In this document: in pieces, positions 43,561 to 51,763 of the stretch
Layout: every line of letters starts with the position of its first letter
How positions within the stretch are numbered: position 1 is the stretch's first letter
NCBI GenBank assembly: GCA_019417325.1
Contig: DXVO01000016.1
Coordinates: 124,001 to 188,000 of the forward strand
Reading direction: 5' to 3'
Source: Parabacteroides sp.
GTDB lineage: Bacteria; Bacteroidota; Bacteroidia; Bacteroidales; Tannerellaceae
Length of the DNA: 64,000 nucleotides
The notes under the pieces: generated by a model
Seen by the model: only the letters and a program-made list of their open reading frames with translations
Told to the model about the DNA's origin: nothing
The model's database searches: none
Position numbers and translations under genes: made by a program

Positions 43561-44871
43561 TCACTTTACATTCAACGAATAAACAATCTGACGGTGCGAT
43601 GCCCTCCACGCAGGAATCAATGCAGACAGCAGGTTCAGCAGCAGGCAAATCAGCAGCGTTATGCCAAACACCCGGTAGTTCACCAGCATTGAGAAGTCGA
43701 ATATACCCTCCGCCCCTTCCGGAAACTGCGACACAGAAAAGGAATCCATCTGCATTATCCATTTACGGCTCAGATGAAGCAGCCAATAGGAAAACACCAG
43801 TCCTATCCCTCCCCCCAGCAGAGTAAAGAGAAAGTTCTCCACCACAATCTGCCGCATCAGGGTACCGACCGGAGCACCAAAAGCACGCCGTACACCCATC
43901 TCCGCCAGCCTCCGCTCCATCCGCGAGTCGGTCATGCCCGAGAGGTTCACGGCGGGGACAAGCAGCAGGATAAGGAATACCCCGCCATATATCAGGAACG
44001 ACTTTACATACTCAGGCGGCTCGCTACTGTAGGAGCGGAAAAGGGATTGCCAGTACGAATCGGGCTGTCCCATCACCGTAAACTCCGCGTCTTGCAAGGT
44101 CTGGCTATAGCGCCGCACATTCGCCTGCACCTCAGCCTGTACCTCCGAGAGACTTGTTCCCGGAGCTACCAGAAGATAGGAGGCAAACCGTCCGAGCGAG
44201 CCCGTCCGTTCCACCGGCACTTCCGTCTTGTACGTATCACTGGCGGTATAAGGAATCCACATGGAAGCAAACGTATTGTCCGCCACCTGCGGAACATCCT
44301 TCACCACTCCGCAAACACGATACTGCCGGTAATTGGCTGTGACGAACTTCCCGACTGCCTCCGTAGTCCCGAACAAGCGGCGCGCGAAACTCTCCGAAAT
44401 CACTGCTGTTTGGATGCCCGACTGCTGGTCGGCTTCAGTAAAGGGTTGCCCTTGGAGGAAACGGAAAGAGAATACCTTCCAGAACCCCGTATTCACGAAA
44501 CGGGTGGTTATGCGAAACTGCTCCAGGCGGTCTTCCGTCAGTATATAGTTAGCCCCGCCGCCGGAGTAAGTAAGCCCTACCGCCTCTACGCCTTTCAGCG
44601 AATCGAGACAGGTGGATACCACTTGTTCGGATATACGCCAACTGGGGCTCCGTTGCTCCGTCTTGAGCATTACCTTGCCCGCCCACATCACCAGCATCCT
44701 TCCCCGGTTCGTCTCCGGATAGATATCGGCTATCTTGATAAAGAAGACAATGGAGAGTACCATCACCATCGAAACGGAGAGCCCTGTCCCTATTATGTAC
44801 ACCAAGCTGAAGAGCCGCTCCTGCCGGAGCAAGTTCCAGGCTTGTTTGAGATATTGTATATACATATTCAT
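43561..44871 (-). CDS. MacB/FtsX-type ABC permease, A type, pair 4
   Basis: A 436-residue permease beginning MNMYIQYLKQAWNLLRQERL, with an N-terminal helix (SLVYIIGTGLSVSMVMVLSI), a periplasmic MacB-like core, and three C-terminal helices. A-type signature: MTDSRMERRLAEMGVRRAFG before the second helix. It is nearly collinear with the A gene at 46233-47537, so these two pairs arose by a recent duplication. It precedes its B partner by 7 bp, which suggests that A and B form a heterodimer. An alternative start lies at 44865. The region is noticeably GC-rich. Confidence 0.88.
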   Translation of the reverse strand: MNMYIQYLKQAWNLLRQERLFSLVYIIGTGLSVSMVMVLSIVFFIKIADIYPETNRGRMLVMWAGKVMLKTEQRSPSWRISEQVVSTCLDSLKGVEAVGLTYSGGGANYILTEDRLEQFRITTRFVNTGFWKVFSFRFLQGQPFTEADQQSGIQTAVISESFARRLFGTTEAVGKFVTANYRQYRVCGVVKDVPQVADNTFASMWIPYTASDTYKTEVPVERTGSLGRFASYLLVAPGTSLSEVQAEVQANVRRYSQTLQDAEFTVMGQPDSYWQSLFRSYSSEPPEYVKSFLIYGGVFLILLLVPAVNLSGMTDSRMERRLAEMGVRRAFGAPVGTLMRQIVVENFLFTLLGGGIGLVFSYWLLHLSRKWIMQMDSFSVSQFPEGAEGIFDFSMLVNYRVFGITLLICLLLNLLSALIPAWRASHRQIVYSLNVK

Positions 44872-44936
44872 AGTGTATTATCAGATTCGTTACTTGTATC
44901 ACCGGATTGCTTCATAGCGCCTTGCCGGATTACACC

Positions 44937-46217
44937 TTATTCATAATGCAACGCATCCGCCGGAACCATCCGCGAAGCCCGTTTGGCGGGAATCCAGATT
45001 GCCAGCAGAATCATGCAGGCAAGTACCAGCCAGGTGATGCAGTTGGTCAGCAGGAAACGTACCACCGTGCGGTCCGGCAGGAATGCCAGGTTCTTCCCCT
45101 CCTGCCCCAGCGTATCAATCATGCCGGCATAGACGAACTGCATTTCAATCAGCATCGCCGGAATGGTTATAATTGCCAGCAGACACAGCCCTTCCACGAA
45201 GAACTGCCGCAGGATGCCCTGTTGCGTAGCCCCCATTGCCATCCTCAGCCCCACTTCTTCGCGCCTCACCCGGATACGGTACCAAAAGGTTCCCATCACA
45301 CATAGCAAGATGTTCAGCAGAAAGAAGAGCAACAATGCCGAATAGATACGCACATTTCCCGTCTGTCCGAAACTTGCCGAGGTCTCCTTCTCTATCTGTT
45401 TGTACGACTTGATGCTTTGCAGGTAGAAATTCCCTATCCGCAGTTCGTCGTACATCTTCTCCTTGAACTTCCGGAGGAAAACGGCGTCCGCATACATATC
45501 GCTGCTACGGATGGAGATTTCCATATCCTCCAGATTATCGGCATCCATCTTCATCGGCAGATAGAAAGTACATTGCGGACGCATATAGCTGAAACGCTTG
45601 ATATCGCCCACTACTCCTTTGATGACGCGGGTTTCCTCTTCATAACCCACCTCTTTGCCGATTCCCCCTTCGTTGCCGAACAGAAGGTCTGACGACTGTT
45701 TGCATATCACCATCGCATTCGGGTCTGCCCAGTCGAAATCCTCGACCGATACAGGCTTTCCGTCCGGATAACGGTAGTTGAACACCCGGAAGAAGTCTTC
45801 ACGCGGGTCGAAGTTCACTATCTGCCCCCAGGCTTCCTTCAGGGTATCTGTCTTATTACGGTAGCCGCTCCCCATATAGCTGCCGCTGTTGGGGGATGAA
45901 TAGATTTCCAACACGCCTACCGCCTCGACACCATCGAAGTTGCGCAGACGGTCGAGCACCCGGGCATAATTTGCCTCCAGCGCCGCAGAGTCGCTTTCGG
46001 CCGGCTTGTAATCAGGATGGTTTTCCGGCAACTCTTTCACGTTAACCTGCCAGGTGTGCGAGATGTCGCGGCTCATCGGCAGGCTCTCGTTGTAGCCGAG
46101 CACGAAGAAGTAGTCTACCATATACCATACGAGGCAAAACACCAGCAACAACTCCACCAAAATCCACAGGTTGTTGCGTTTTCTGTTCCATAACTGAATA
46201 AATATCATCTTTAGCAT
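44937..46217 (-). CDS. MacB/FtsX-type ABC permease, B type, pair 3
   Basis: A 426-residue B-type permease (MLKMIFIQLWNRKRNNLWIL start; one helix, a periplasmic domain, three C-terminal helices). The coupling segment is TFWYRIRVRREEVGLRMAMG and the C terminus is PADALHYE, an ending shared by all four B-type copies with small changes. It lies 15 bp after its A partner and 65 bp before the next pair; that 65-bp gap shows no promoter. Substrate unknown. Confidence 0.88.
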   Translation of the reverse strand: MLKMIFIQLWNRKRNNLWILVELLLVFCLVWYMVDYFFVLGYNESLPMSRDISHTWQVNVKELPENHPDYKPAESDSAALEANYARVLDRLRNFDGVEAVGVLEIYSSPNSGSYMGSGYRNKTDTLKEAWGQIVNFDPREDFFRVFNYRYPDGKPVSVEDFDWADPNAMVICKQSSDLLFGNEGGIGKEVGYEEETRVIKGVVGDIKRFSYMRPQCTFYLPMKMDADNLEDMEISIRSSDMYADAVFLRKFKEKMYDELRIGNFYLQSIKSYKQIEKETSASFGQTGNVRIYSALLLFFLLNILLCVMGTFWYRIRVRREEVGLRMAMGATQQGILRQFFVEGLCLLAIITIPAMLIEMQFVYAGMIDTLGQEGKNLAFLPDRTVVRFLLTNCITWLVLACMILLAIWIPAKRASRMVPADALHYE

Positions 46218-46232
46218 CTGCTCCTCCCTCCT

Positions 46233-47537
46233 TTATTTAGCGTTCAGTGAAAAGATTATCTCCCGGTGGGCTGCACGCCATGCGGGTACCAAAGCGGAAA
46301 ACAGGTTCAGCAGGAAGCATACCACCAGCGTAATGCCGAAAACATAGCCGTTTATCAGCATCGATGGCGAAAGCGACACATCTTCGAACTGCCCCCCATT
46401 GCTAAAGCCGGAAGCAATAACCTGCATAATCCAATTGCGCGACGCGATCACTATCGAATAGGAAAGCAGCAGTCCGAAGAGGCCGCCCAACAGGGTGAAA
46501 AGGAAGTTCTCCACAAGCACCTGTTTCATCAGCGACAACGACGGCGCACCGAAAGCCCTCCTTACCCCCATTTCCGCCAACCGCCGTTCCATGCGCGAAT
46601 CCGCCATTCCGGAAAGACTGACAGCCGGAACAAAAAGCAAAAGGAAGAATATCAGACTGTATTGCAACAACACCTTCGTGAAATCGACAGGCGAACTGCT
46701 CCACCGACGGAAGATTGACTGCCAGTGCTTATCCGGCTGACCAAATAGGGTAAAAGTCACATCCGGCATACTCCGGTCCTGACGCGCCACGCACTCCTCC
46801 ACCTCCTGTTTCACACGGTCTATATCCGCTCCTTTTTCAACAAGGATGTAGCCTTTGAAACGTCCCAGCATGCCGGTGCTATCCCAGCCCTTCGCCGAAT
46901 AATTCGGGCACGCGGTGTAGGGCATCCACAGTTGTGCATAGGATACCGGCGTAATCTGCGAGGCATCTTCCACAACGCCGCAAACGCGGTAACTGTCAAA
47001 GTTCAGGCTGATATACCGCCCTTCCGCTTTCTCATCCCCAAACAGCCGCGTAGCCGTCGAGCGGGAAAGGACCACCGTCTTTATCCCCGATTGCAGGTCG
47101 GCTTCGGTGAAAGGCTTGCCTTCGATGAAGCGGAACGGGAACACCGTCCAGAATGCCTGATTAACAAACCCGGTAGTCACCGGCATATCCTCCTTGCTGT
47201 TCTCCGGCTGGATAAAATAAGCGGAGCCGTAGTCGTCGTAGGTTATCGCCAATGCCTCCATGCCTTTCAAGTCTCCGAAGGTAGATTGCAGCATATGCAG
47301 GGAGAGTTGTCCCGAACTGCTGCCTTTCTCCTTCAGCTTTACAACCGAACCGCTCGCCGCCACCAATGTACGGCTTCTGTTCGTCTCCGGATAAACCGGC
47401 GCCACCTTCAGGTAGATGATAATGGAAAGCACCATCACCATCGTGACCGACAGCCCCGTCCCGACTATATATATCAAGCTGAAAAGGCGTTCCTGCCGTA
47501 TCAGGTTCCATGCTTGTTTGAAATAGAGTTTAATCAT
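46233..47537 (-). CDS. MacB/FtsX-type ABC permease, A type, pair 3
   Basis: A 434-residue A-type permease (MIKLYFKQAWNLIRQERLFS; MADSRMERRLAEMGVRRAFG). It is the first gene of the distal block. The ATPase gene is upstream but separated by the antisense HU-like gene, so this block needs either readthrough across that gene or its own promoter; none is evident on the minus strand in the 53 bp between this ATG and the divergent HU-like ATG. Topology is as for the other A copies: one helix, a large periplasmic domain, three helices. Confidence 0.88.
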   Translation of the reverse strand: MIKLYFKQAWNLIRQERLFSLIYIVGTGLSVTMVMVLSIIIYLKVAPVYPETNRSRTLVAASGSVVKLKEKGSSSGQLSLHMLQSTFGDLKGMEALAITYDDYGSAYFIQPENSKEDMPVTTGFVNQAFWTVFPFRFIEGKPFTEADLQSGIKTVVLSRSTATRLFGDEKAEGRYISLNFDSYRVCGVVEDASQITPVSYAQLWMPYTACPNYSAKGWDSTGMLGRFKGYILVEKGADIDRVKQEVEECVARQDRSMPDVTFTLFGQPDKHWQSIFRRWSSSPVDFTKVLLQYSLIFFLLLFVPAVSLSGMADSRMERRLAEMGVRRAFGAPSLSLMKQVLVENFLFTLLGGLFGLLLSYSIVIASRNWIMQVIASGFSNGGQFEDVSLSPSMLINGYVFGITLVVCFLLNLFSALVPAWRAAHREIIFSLNAK

Positions 47538-47550
47538 ATGTTTATTCTGT

Positions 47551-47558
47551 TATCTTTG
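47551..47558 (+). promoter_or_regulatory. -7 box for the HU-like/DUF4469 gene
   Basis: TATCTTTG (TAnnTTTG) lies 33 bp before the ATG at 47591. A weak TTTA at 47529-47532 could serve as -33, placing part of the promoter inside the start of the divergent permease gene. Confidence 0.5.
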
Positions 47559-47590
47559 TACTTCATTCTAAACTAAATCTATCATATCCC

Positions 47591-48388
47591 ATGGATAAAG
47601 CAACACCAGACGACAGACCTGCCACACGCACCGTCCTAATTCGCCTCAGCGAATGCAACCTCCCCGGTTCAGGCAATACCTTCCGGGCTACCATCCCCTT
47701 CCGCCGCCTCATCACCGTAGAAGACCTTGCCCAGCGCCTTGCCGAACGCGGCTGTTCGGTGCGCAAAGAGACACTTGTGATGGCTTACAGGATGATGACA
47801 AGCGAAATATACAACGCTCTGGAAGATGATTACAACGTAGACATCGGGCTTGGCAAGGTGGAACTCAACGTAAGCGGAAGCTTAGATTTCAATCCCGGCA
47901 TCAAACTTCCCATAGGGGAAAGATACCCTCTGGTGGCAGGATTCCGCCCCTCCCCCCGCTTGCGGCAAGTGGCAGGGCGTATCCCCGTCAAGGTATGCAA
48001 CTTCTTCCCTAATGCACCCCGCCCAGGCAGTGTGGGGACGATCGAAAAGGAGCAGACAGAGGTTAATCTCTTCAATACGTTGCCCGAAGGATACGACCGT
48101 CCGGTGTTTATCCACGGAAAGCTGATGAAGATATCGGGCGACCATCCCGAAGTAGGCATCACCATCGCCCACCTGGATAGCGGCCTGACCTATACCGTAC
48201 CCCCTTCCATGCTGATAATCAACCAGTCCACCCGCCTTTGCTTTCTTCCTTCCCACCCGTTCGTGGCCGGAGAATGGGAGATTGAGATAGCTACGCAATA
48301 CAACCGTTCGTACCGCCCCTACAAGCAGCCCCGTAAAGGTTCGCTAACCTTTACCGTACGGGAGTCTGTCACCCCCTCTGTTACATAA
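47591..48388 (+). CDS. HU-like DNA-binding protein with DUF4469 (Ig-like) domain
   Basis: A 265-residue protein with two parts. Residues about 10-125 resemble the HU/IHF-like fold of Bacteroidetes DNA-binding proteins (TVEDLAQRLAERGCSVRKET; GKVELNVSGSLDFNP). Residues about 135-260 look like the Ig-like DUF4469 domain, with INQSTRLCFLPSHPFVAGEW and EIEIATQYN. There is no signal peptide. The family is common in Bacteroidetes; DNA binding is inferred from the fold. It is the only plus-strand gene inside the permease cluster, lying between the ATPase (convergent) and permease pair 3 (divergent). Whether it controls the transporter or is a chance insertion is unknown. Confidence 0.78.
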   Translation: MDKATPDDRPATRTVLIRLSECNLPGSGNTFRATIPFRRLITVEDLAQRLAERGCSVRKETLVMAYRMMTSEIYNALEDDYNVDIGLGKVELNVSGSLDFNPGIKLPIGERYPLVAGFRPSPRLRQVAGRIPVKVCNFFPNAPRPGSVGTIEKEQTEVNLFNTLPEGYDRPVFIHGKLMKISGDHPEVGITIAHLDSGLTYTVPPSMLIINQSTRLCFLPSHPFVAGEWEIEIATQYNRSYRPYKQPRKGSLTFTVRESVTPSVT

Positions 48389-48456
48389 GTGCAGCATTGT
48401 TATGCTGCATAACGCAGTATTCGTATGCTACATAATACAGCATAGCAATGCTGCAC
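48389..48456. repeat. Three tandem 23-bp units, each an 18-bp palindrome
   Basis: Units start at 48391 (GCAGCATTGTTATGCTGC), 48414 (GCAGTATTCGTATGCTAC) and 48437 (ACAGCATAGCAATGCTGC), each followed by a 5-bp ATAAC/ATAAT-like spacer except the last. Unit 1 and unit 3 also pair as the arms of one large hairpin (48389-48407 with 48438-48456, 18 of 19 positions). The array lies in the 95-bp gap where the HU-like and ATPase genes converge, so it may act as a bidirectional terminator or as a protein-binding element. Confidence 0.75.
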
Positions 48457-48483
48457 GTCCGCACACGGGAGGGGTAGACAGCC

Positions 48484-49149
48484 TCACTGCACCTGTCGTC
48501 CATCGAAGAAGCGGACGGTGCGGCTGGTCTGCTGCGCCTGCGCTTCATTGTGGGTTACCATTACGATGGTGCGGCCGTCTTCCTTGTTAAGCTTATGGAG
48601 CAGTTCCATGACTTCGATACCCATCTTCGAGTCCAGGTTACCGGTAGGCTCATCGGCGAGGATTATCTCCGGGTTGCCTACAATGGCACGGGCGATAGCT
48701 ACGCGCTGGCACTGACCGCCGGATAGCTGCGTTGGGAAATGGCGCATACGGTGGCTCAGCCCTACCTTTTCGAGTACGGCAACGGCGGCTTCGCGGCGTT
48801 CTTTGGCGCTGACTTTGCGGTACAGGAGGGGAAGCTCTACGTTGTCCAGCACATTCAGCGAGTTTATCAGGTGGAACGACTGGAATACGAAGCCCAACTG
48901 CTTGTTACGGAAAGCGGCCAGTTCCTTGTCGTTCATGTTTTCCGTATTCACTCCGTTTATCTCGACTGTCCCGGAAGTGGGGGCATCGAGCAATCCCATG
49001 ATGTTGAGCAAGGTAGACTTGCCGCATCCGGAAGGTCCCATGATACTGAGGAATTCCCCCTTCTGAACGGTCAGGTTTACGTTTTCCAATGCAACGGTTT
49101 CTATCTCTTTCGTGCGATAGATCTTCTCTAAGTTCGTAAGTGTGATCAT
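48484..49149 (-). CDS. ABC transporter ATPase, MacB/LolD type
   Basis: A 221-residue ATPase and the only one in the cluster. Walker A is GPSGCGKST (residues 38-46), the signature is LSGGQCQR (Cys where most relatives have Gln), and Walker B is ILADEPTGNLDSKMG, with a switch His in VMVTHNEAQA. Length and motifs fit the MacB/LolD/FtsE subfamily, which pairs with FtsX-type permeases. It lies 42 bp after pair 2 (start codon 49149, pair-2 stop 49191) and ends at the convergent palindrome array. It presumably serves the permeases on both sides. Confidence 0.93.
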   Translation of the reverse strand: MITLTNLEKIYRTKEIETVALENVNLTVQKGEFLSIMGPSGCGKSTLLNIMGLLDAPTSGTVEINGVNTENMNDKELAAFRNKQLGFVFQSFHLINSLNVLDNVELPLLYRKVSAKERREAAVAVLEKVGLSHRMRHFPTQLSGGQCQRVAIARAIVGNPEIILADEPTGNLDSKMGIEVMELLHKLNKEDGRTIVMVTHNEAQAQQTSRTVRFFDGRQVQ

Positions 49150-49190
49150 ACTGTGCTTGATTTTATATTGTTTATTCGTATTTGTTCTGT

Positions 49191-50459
49191 TTATTCATAA
49201 TGCAGGGATTCGGCGGGGGCCATTTTGGATGCCCTGCTTACCGGATACCAGATGCCGAGGCAAATCATGCCTGCCATCAGCAGGTAGGTAGCGCTGAAGG
49301 TGATCAGGAAGCGCCCCATACCCAGCGGGATACGGTAGCTGTCCAGTTTGTCGAGATACATCATGTTGAGTGCATAGATAAGCACTGGGATGATGGTCAG
49401 CATCAGCAGGCATAGCCCTTCGAGGTACATAAAGCGGCGGATGGATACCCGCGTTGCGCCCAATGCCACCCGCAGCCCCATTTCGCCACGGCGGCTCTGC
49501 GTGCGGAGCCAGAAGGTTCCGATGACGCCGAAAAAGACGTTGGCAAGAAGGAATAGCATGATGGATAGTTTCTGTCGGGCTTCGTCTTCCTGATAAGAGA
49601 GCATGGTGCCGCGTTTCTCTTTTAAGGACTGCACGCCGTAGACGTTCAGGTTGTTTACCGTCAGCAAATCGCCCATGTCGCTCAGGATGCCGTTCATTTC
49701 CTCTTTGGTGTACTCCTTTTTCATGCGTACGCAAAGCTCGGCGCTGGAGGCGTTGAAATACTCCACAAAGGTATTGAAGGTGGCGCCTTTCAGCACATGG
49801 TAATAACAGGGTTCGGCACGCTGGTATTCCGTTGCACGGACAGCGGGACAGACGGCGGCTATATTCAGTTCTTCATCGGTCGAGTGGTCCATGATGACGC
49901 GCCGTCCTTTGCCGCTCTCGCCGTGGTAGAAGATGTCTTCCATCGTTTGGGTGATGACAATGGGGTTGTGCGCCTCTTCTAAGGCTGCGGTGATGGACTT
50001 GCCTCCGGTATCTTTGATACGGAAGACGTCGAAATACTCCGGTGTAACACGGCGCACCTGGAAACTTTGCTGAGACGCAACGGCCGTATCCCCGTCGAGC
50101 GGGATAAGCCCCCACCAGGAATTACCGTTCGAATACGGGCAGGAGTAGTAGGTTACGCAGACCTCTTCCACCATCGGATAACGGCGTATCTGGTCCATCA
50201 GCTTCAGCAGGTCTTCGGGTTCCGAAGAGGTATACTCGGAAGCGGGCACGTAATTAGGGGCGTGCTCGTTCAGCGAACTGAGCTTGAAGCGCCAGACGTT
50301 TGTGATATCTACCCCCATAGGGGCATGGTAGGTACGGAAGTCTACCCAATAAGCATCCAGCATGGTCCATACCGTGGCGAGCACGACCAGCAGCTCGGCG
50401 AATATCCAACCGTTGCTGCGGCGCTGGTGCCAGATGATTTTTAATAAGTGCTTTATCAT
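49191..50459 (-). CDS. MacB/FtsX-type ABC permease, B type, pair 2
   Basis: A 422-residue B-type permease starting MIKHLLKIIWHQRRSNGWIF. The N-terminal helix is FAELLVVLATVWTMLDAYWV and the coupling segment is GTFWLRTQSRRGEMGLRVAL, then three helices and a PAESLHYE end. It is closest to pair 1 B (51764-53032): both share the RRSNGWIF start and a YSSPMG/YHAPMG-like motif. I use the ATG at 50459, since the frame beyond it has only a TTG at 50465. It lies 24 bp after its A partner. Confidence 0.88.
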   Translation of the reverse strand: MIKHLLKIIWHQRRSNGWIFAELLVVLATVWTMLDAYWVDFRTYHAPMGVDITNVWRFKLSSLNEHAPNYVPASEYTSSEPEDLLKLMDQIRRYPMVEEVCVTYYSCPYSNGNSWWGLIPLDGDTAVASQQSFQVRRVTPEYFDVFRIKDTGGKSITAALEEAHNPIVITQTMEDIFYHGESGKGRRVIMDHSTDEELNIAAVCPAVRATEYQRAEPCYYHVLKGATFNTFVEYFNASSAELCVRMKKEYTKEEMNGILSDMGDLLTVNNLNVYGVQSLKEKRGTMLSYQEDEARQKLSIMLFLLANVFFGVIGTFWLRTQSRRGEMGLRVALGATRVSIRRFMYLEGLCLLMLTIIPVLIYALNMMYLDKLDSYRIPLGMGRFLITFSATYLLMAGMICLGIWYPVSRASKMAPAESLHYE

Positions 50460-50483
50460 TGTCAATCTTTTATTTATTACTGG

Positions 50484-51746
50484 TTACTTGCTGTTAATGG
50501 CCGATACGATCTCTTGCCGGGACACCCGCCATGCCGGTATCGATGCACTGAACAGGTTGAGCAGGGTGGCGAAGAAGAGGGCGGAGATGAAGAAGACGGG
50601 CTTCAGCAGCATGGAGGCGTTGATGGAGACATCCGGAGATATCAGGAACGCCTTGCAGAGCTGGAGGAAGACAACGGATAGCAACAGCCCGAGGAGGCTG
50701 CCGATAAGGGTCACTATCATATTCTCCGACAATACCTGTGTGATGAGTTTCAGGCGGGATGCGCCGAAAGCACGGCGCAGACCTAACTCGTCCGACCGTT
50801 TCTGCACGGACGACTGCACGACGCTTATCAGGTTGAGGGCAGGCACCAGCAGCAGGAAGAGCAGCAGGGCGCCGGTATCCAGCAGGTAATCTGTCACGGT
50901 TACGGTCCGCCAGAAGCCGTTGTTGCCGATGGCGATGTCCAGACGGTCTAATGCACCTGAACCGGCTATCTGTAGTTCGTATTCTTTCTGCCCGAAGTTG
51001 AAGCGTTTGATATTCTCTGTCAGTTCTTCTCGAACTGCATCCCGTTCGGAGGAACTGTGCGCCAGCATGATGGCACTAAATTCGCCGGCTACATCCTCGC
51101 ACACTCCCCTTTGCATATCGGTATTGACCGTATAAGGCATCCAGATTTGAGCATAGGCGTCCGAGGCGGCGGTGGTTACTTCTTTCACCACACCTACCAC
51201 CTTATAGTCTACATAATCGACAACGATGTACTTCCCAACCGGTTCTTCCGCTCCGAACAGGGTGGCTGCCAGACGGTCGGTGATAACGGCAACGGGGATA
51301 GCCGACTGGAAATCGGCTTCCGTAAACGGGTGTCCCGCCACGAACGAGAAGTCGAAGACTTTCCAGAAACCGGGGTCTGTGTACTTAATCCTGTATTCTT
51401 CGAACAGGCGCTTTCCGGGTAGGGACACCGGGCGGGTTTCGCTACCGAAGCCGGTTACGGCTTCCGGTGTCTTCAGGGTGTAATAGCACTCCTTCAACAC
51501 GCGGGGCGACATCTGTCCGTTGTTGCTGCTGCCTTCACCGGTGAGGGATTTGGCGGTTGTCCCGTAAACGTACAACATGCGTCCGCGGTTGGACTCGGGG
51601 CTGTAGCCCGTCAGTTTTATCTGGAACATAAGCACCACTACCATAACCATGGCTATGGAGAGGGCGGTCCCGAGGATGGAGATGGCACTTACCAACGGTG
51701 TCTCACGGAGGGTGCCCAAGGCTTGTTTGATGTATTGCTTAATCAT
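50484..51746 (-). CDS. MacB/FtsX-type ABC permease, A type, pair 2
   Basis: A 420-residue A-type permease (MIKQYIKQALGTLRETPLVS; helix ILGTALSIAMVMVVVLMFQI). The segment SVQKRSDELGLRRAFGASRL corresponds to the A-type coupling region but lacks the MERRLAEMGV wording of pairs 3 and 4. It resembles pair 1 A, so pairs 1 and 2 form one subgroup. Spacing is 17 bp from pair 1 B. The periplasmic domain is presumed to contact the adaptor. Confidence 0.88.
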   Translation of the reverse strand: MIKQYIKQALGTLRETPLVSAISILGTALSIAMVMVVVLMFQIKLTGYSPESNRGRMLYVYGTTAKSLTGEGSSNNGQMSPRVLKECYYTLKTPEAVTGFGSETRPVSLPGKRLFEEYRIKYTDPGFWKVFDFSFVAGHPFTEADFQSAIPVAVITDRLAATLFGAEEPVGKYIVVDYVDYKVVGVVKEVTTAASDAYAQIWMPYTVNTDMQRGVCEDVAGEFSAIMLAHSSSERDAVREELTENIKRFNFGQKEYELQIAGSGALDRLDIAIGNNGFWRTVTVTDYLLDTGALLLFLLLVPALNLISVVQSSVQKRSDELGLRRAFGASRLKLITQVLSENMIVTLIGSLLGLLLSVVFLQLCKAFLISPDVSINASMLLKPVFFISALFFATLLNLFSASIPAWRVSRQEIVSAINSK

Positions 51747-51763
51747 TTCTCGATATTATTAAT

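Noticed and set aside
43774..44946. 390-residue plus-strand open frame over the permease genes
   Set aside because: It is antisense to two clear permease genes, is rich in His, Pro, Arg and Gln as expected for a shadow of GC-rich DNA, and shows no domain.
46932..47576. 214-residue plus-strand open frame opposite permease A of pair 3
   Set aside because: It is antisense to a well-supported gene and rich in Arg/His; it reads as a shadow.
48389..48456. Possible CRISPR array
   Set aside because: Spacers are only 5 bp and nearly identical, and the repeats are palindromic units of 18 bp; no cas gene is nearby.
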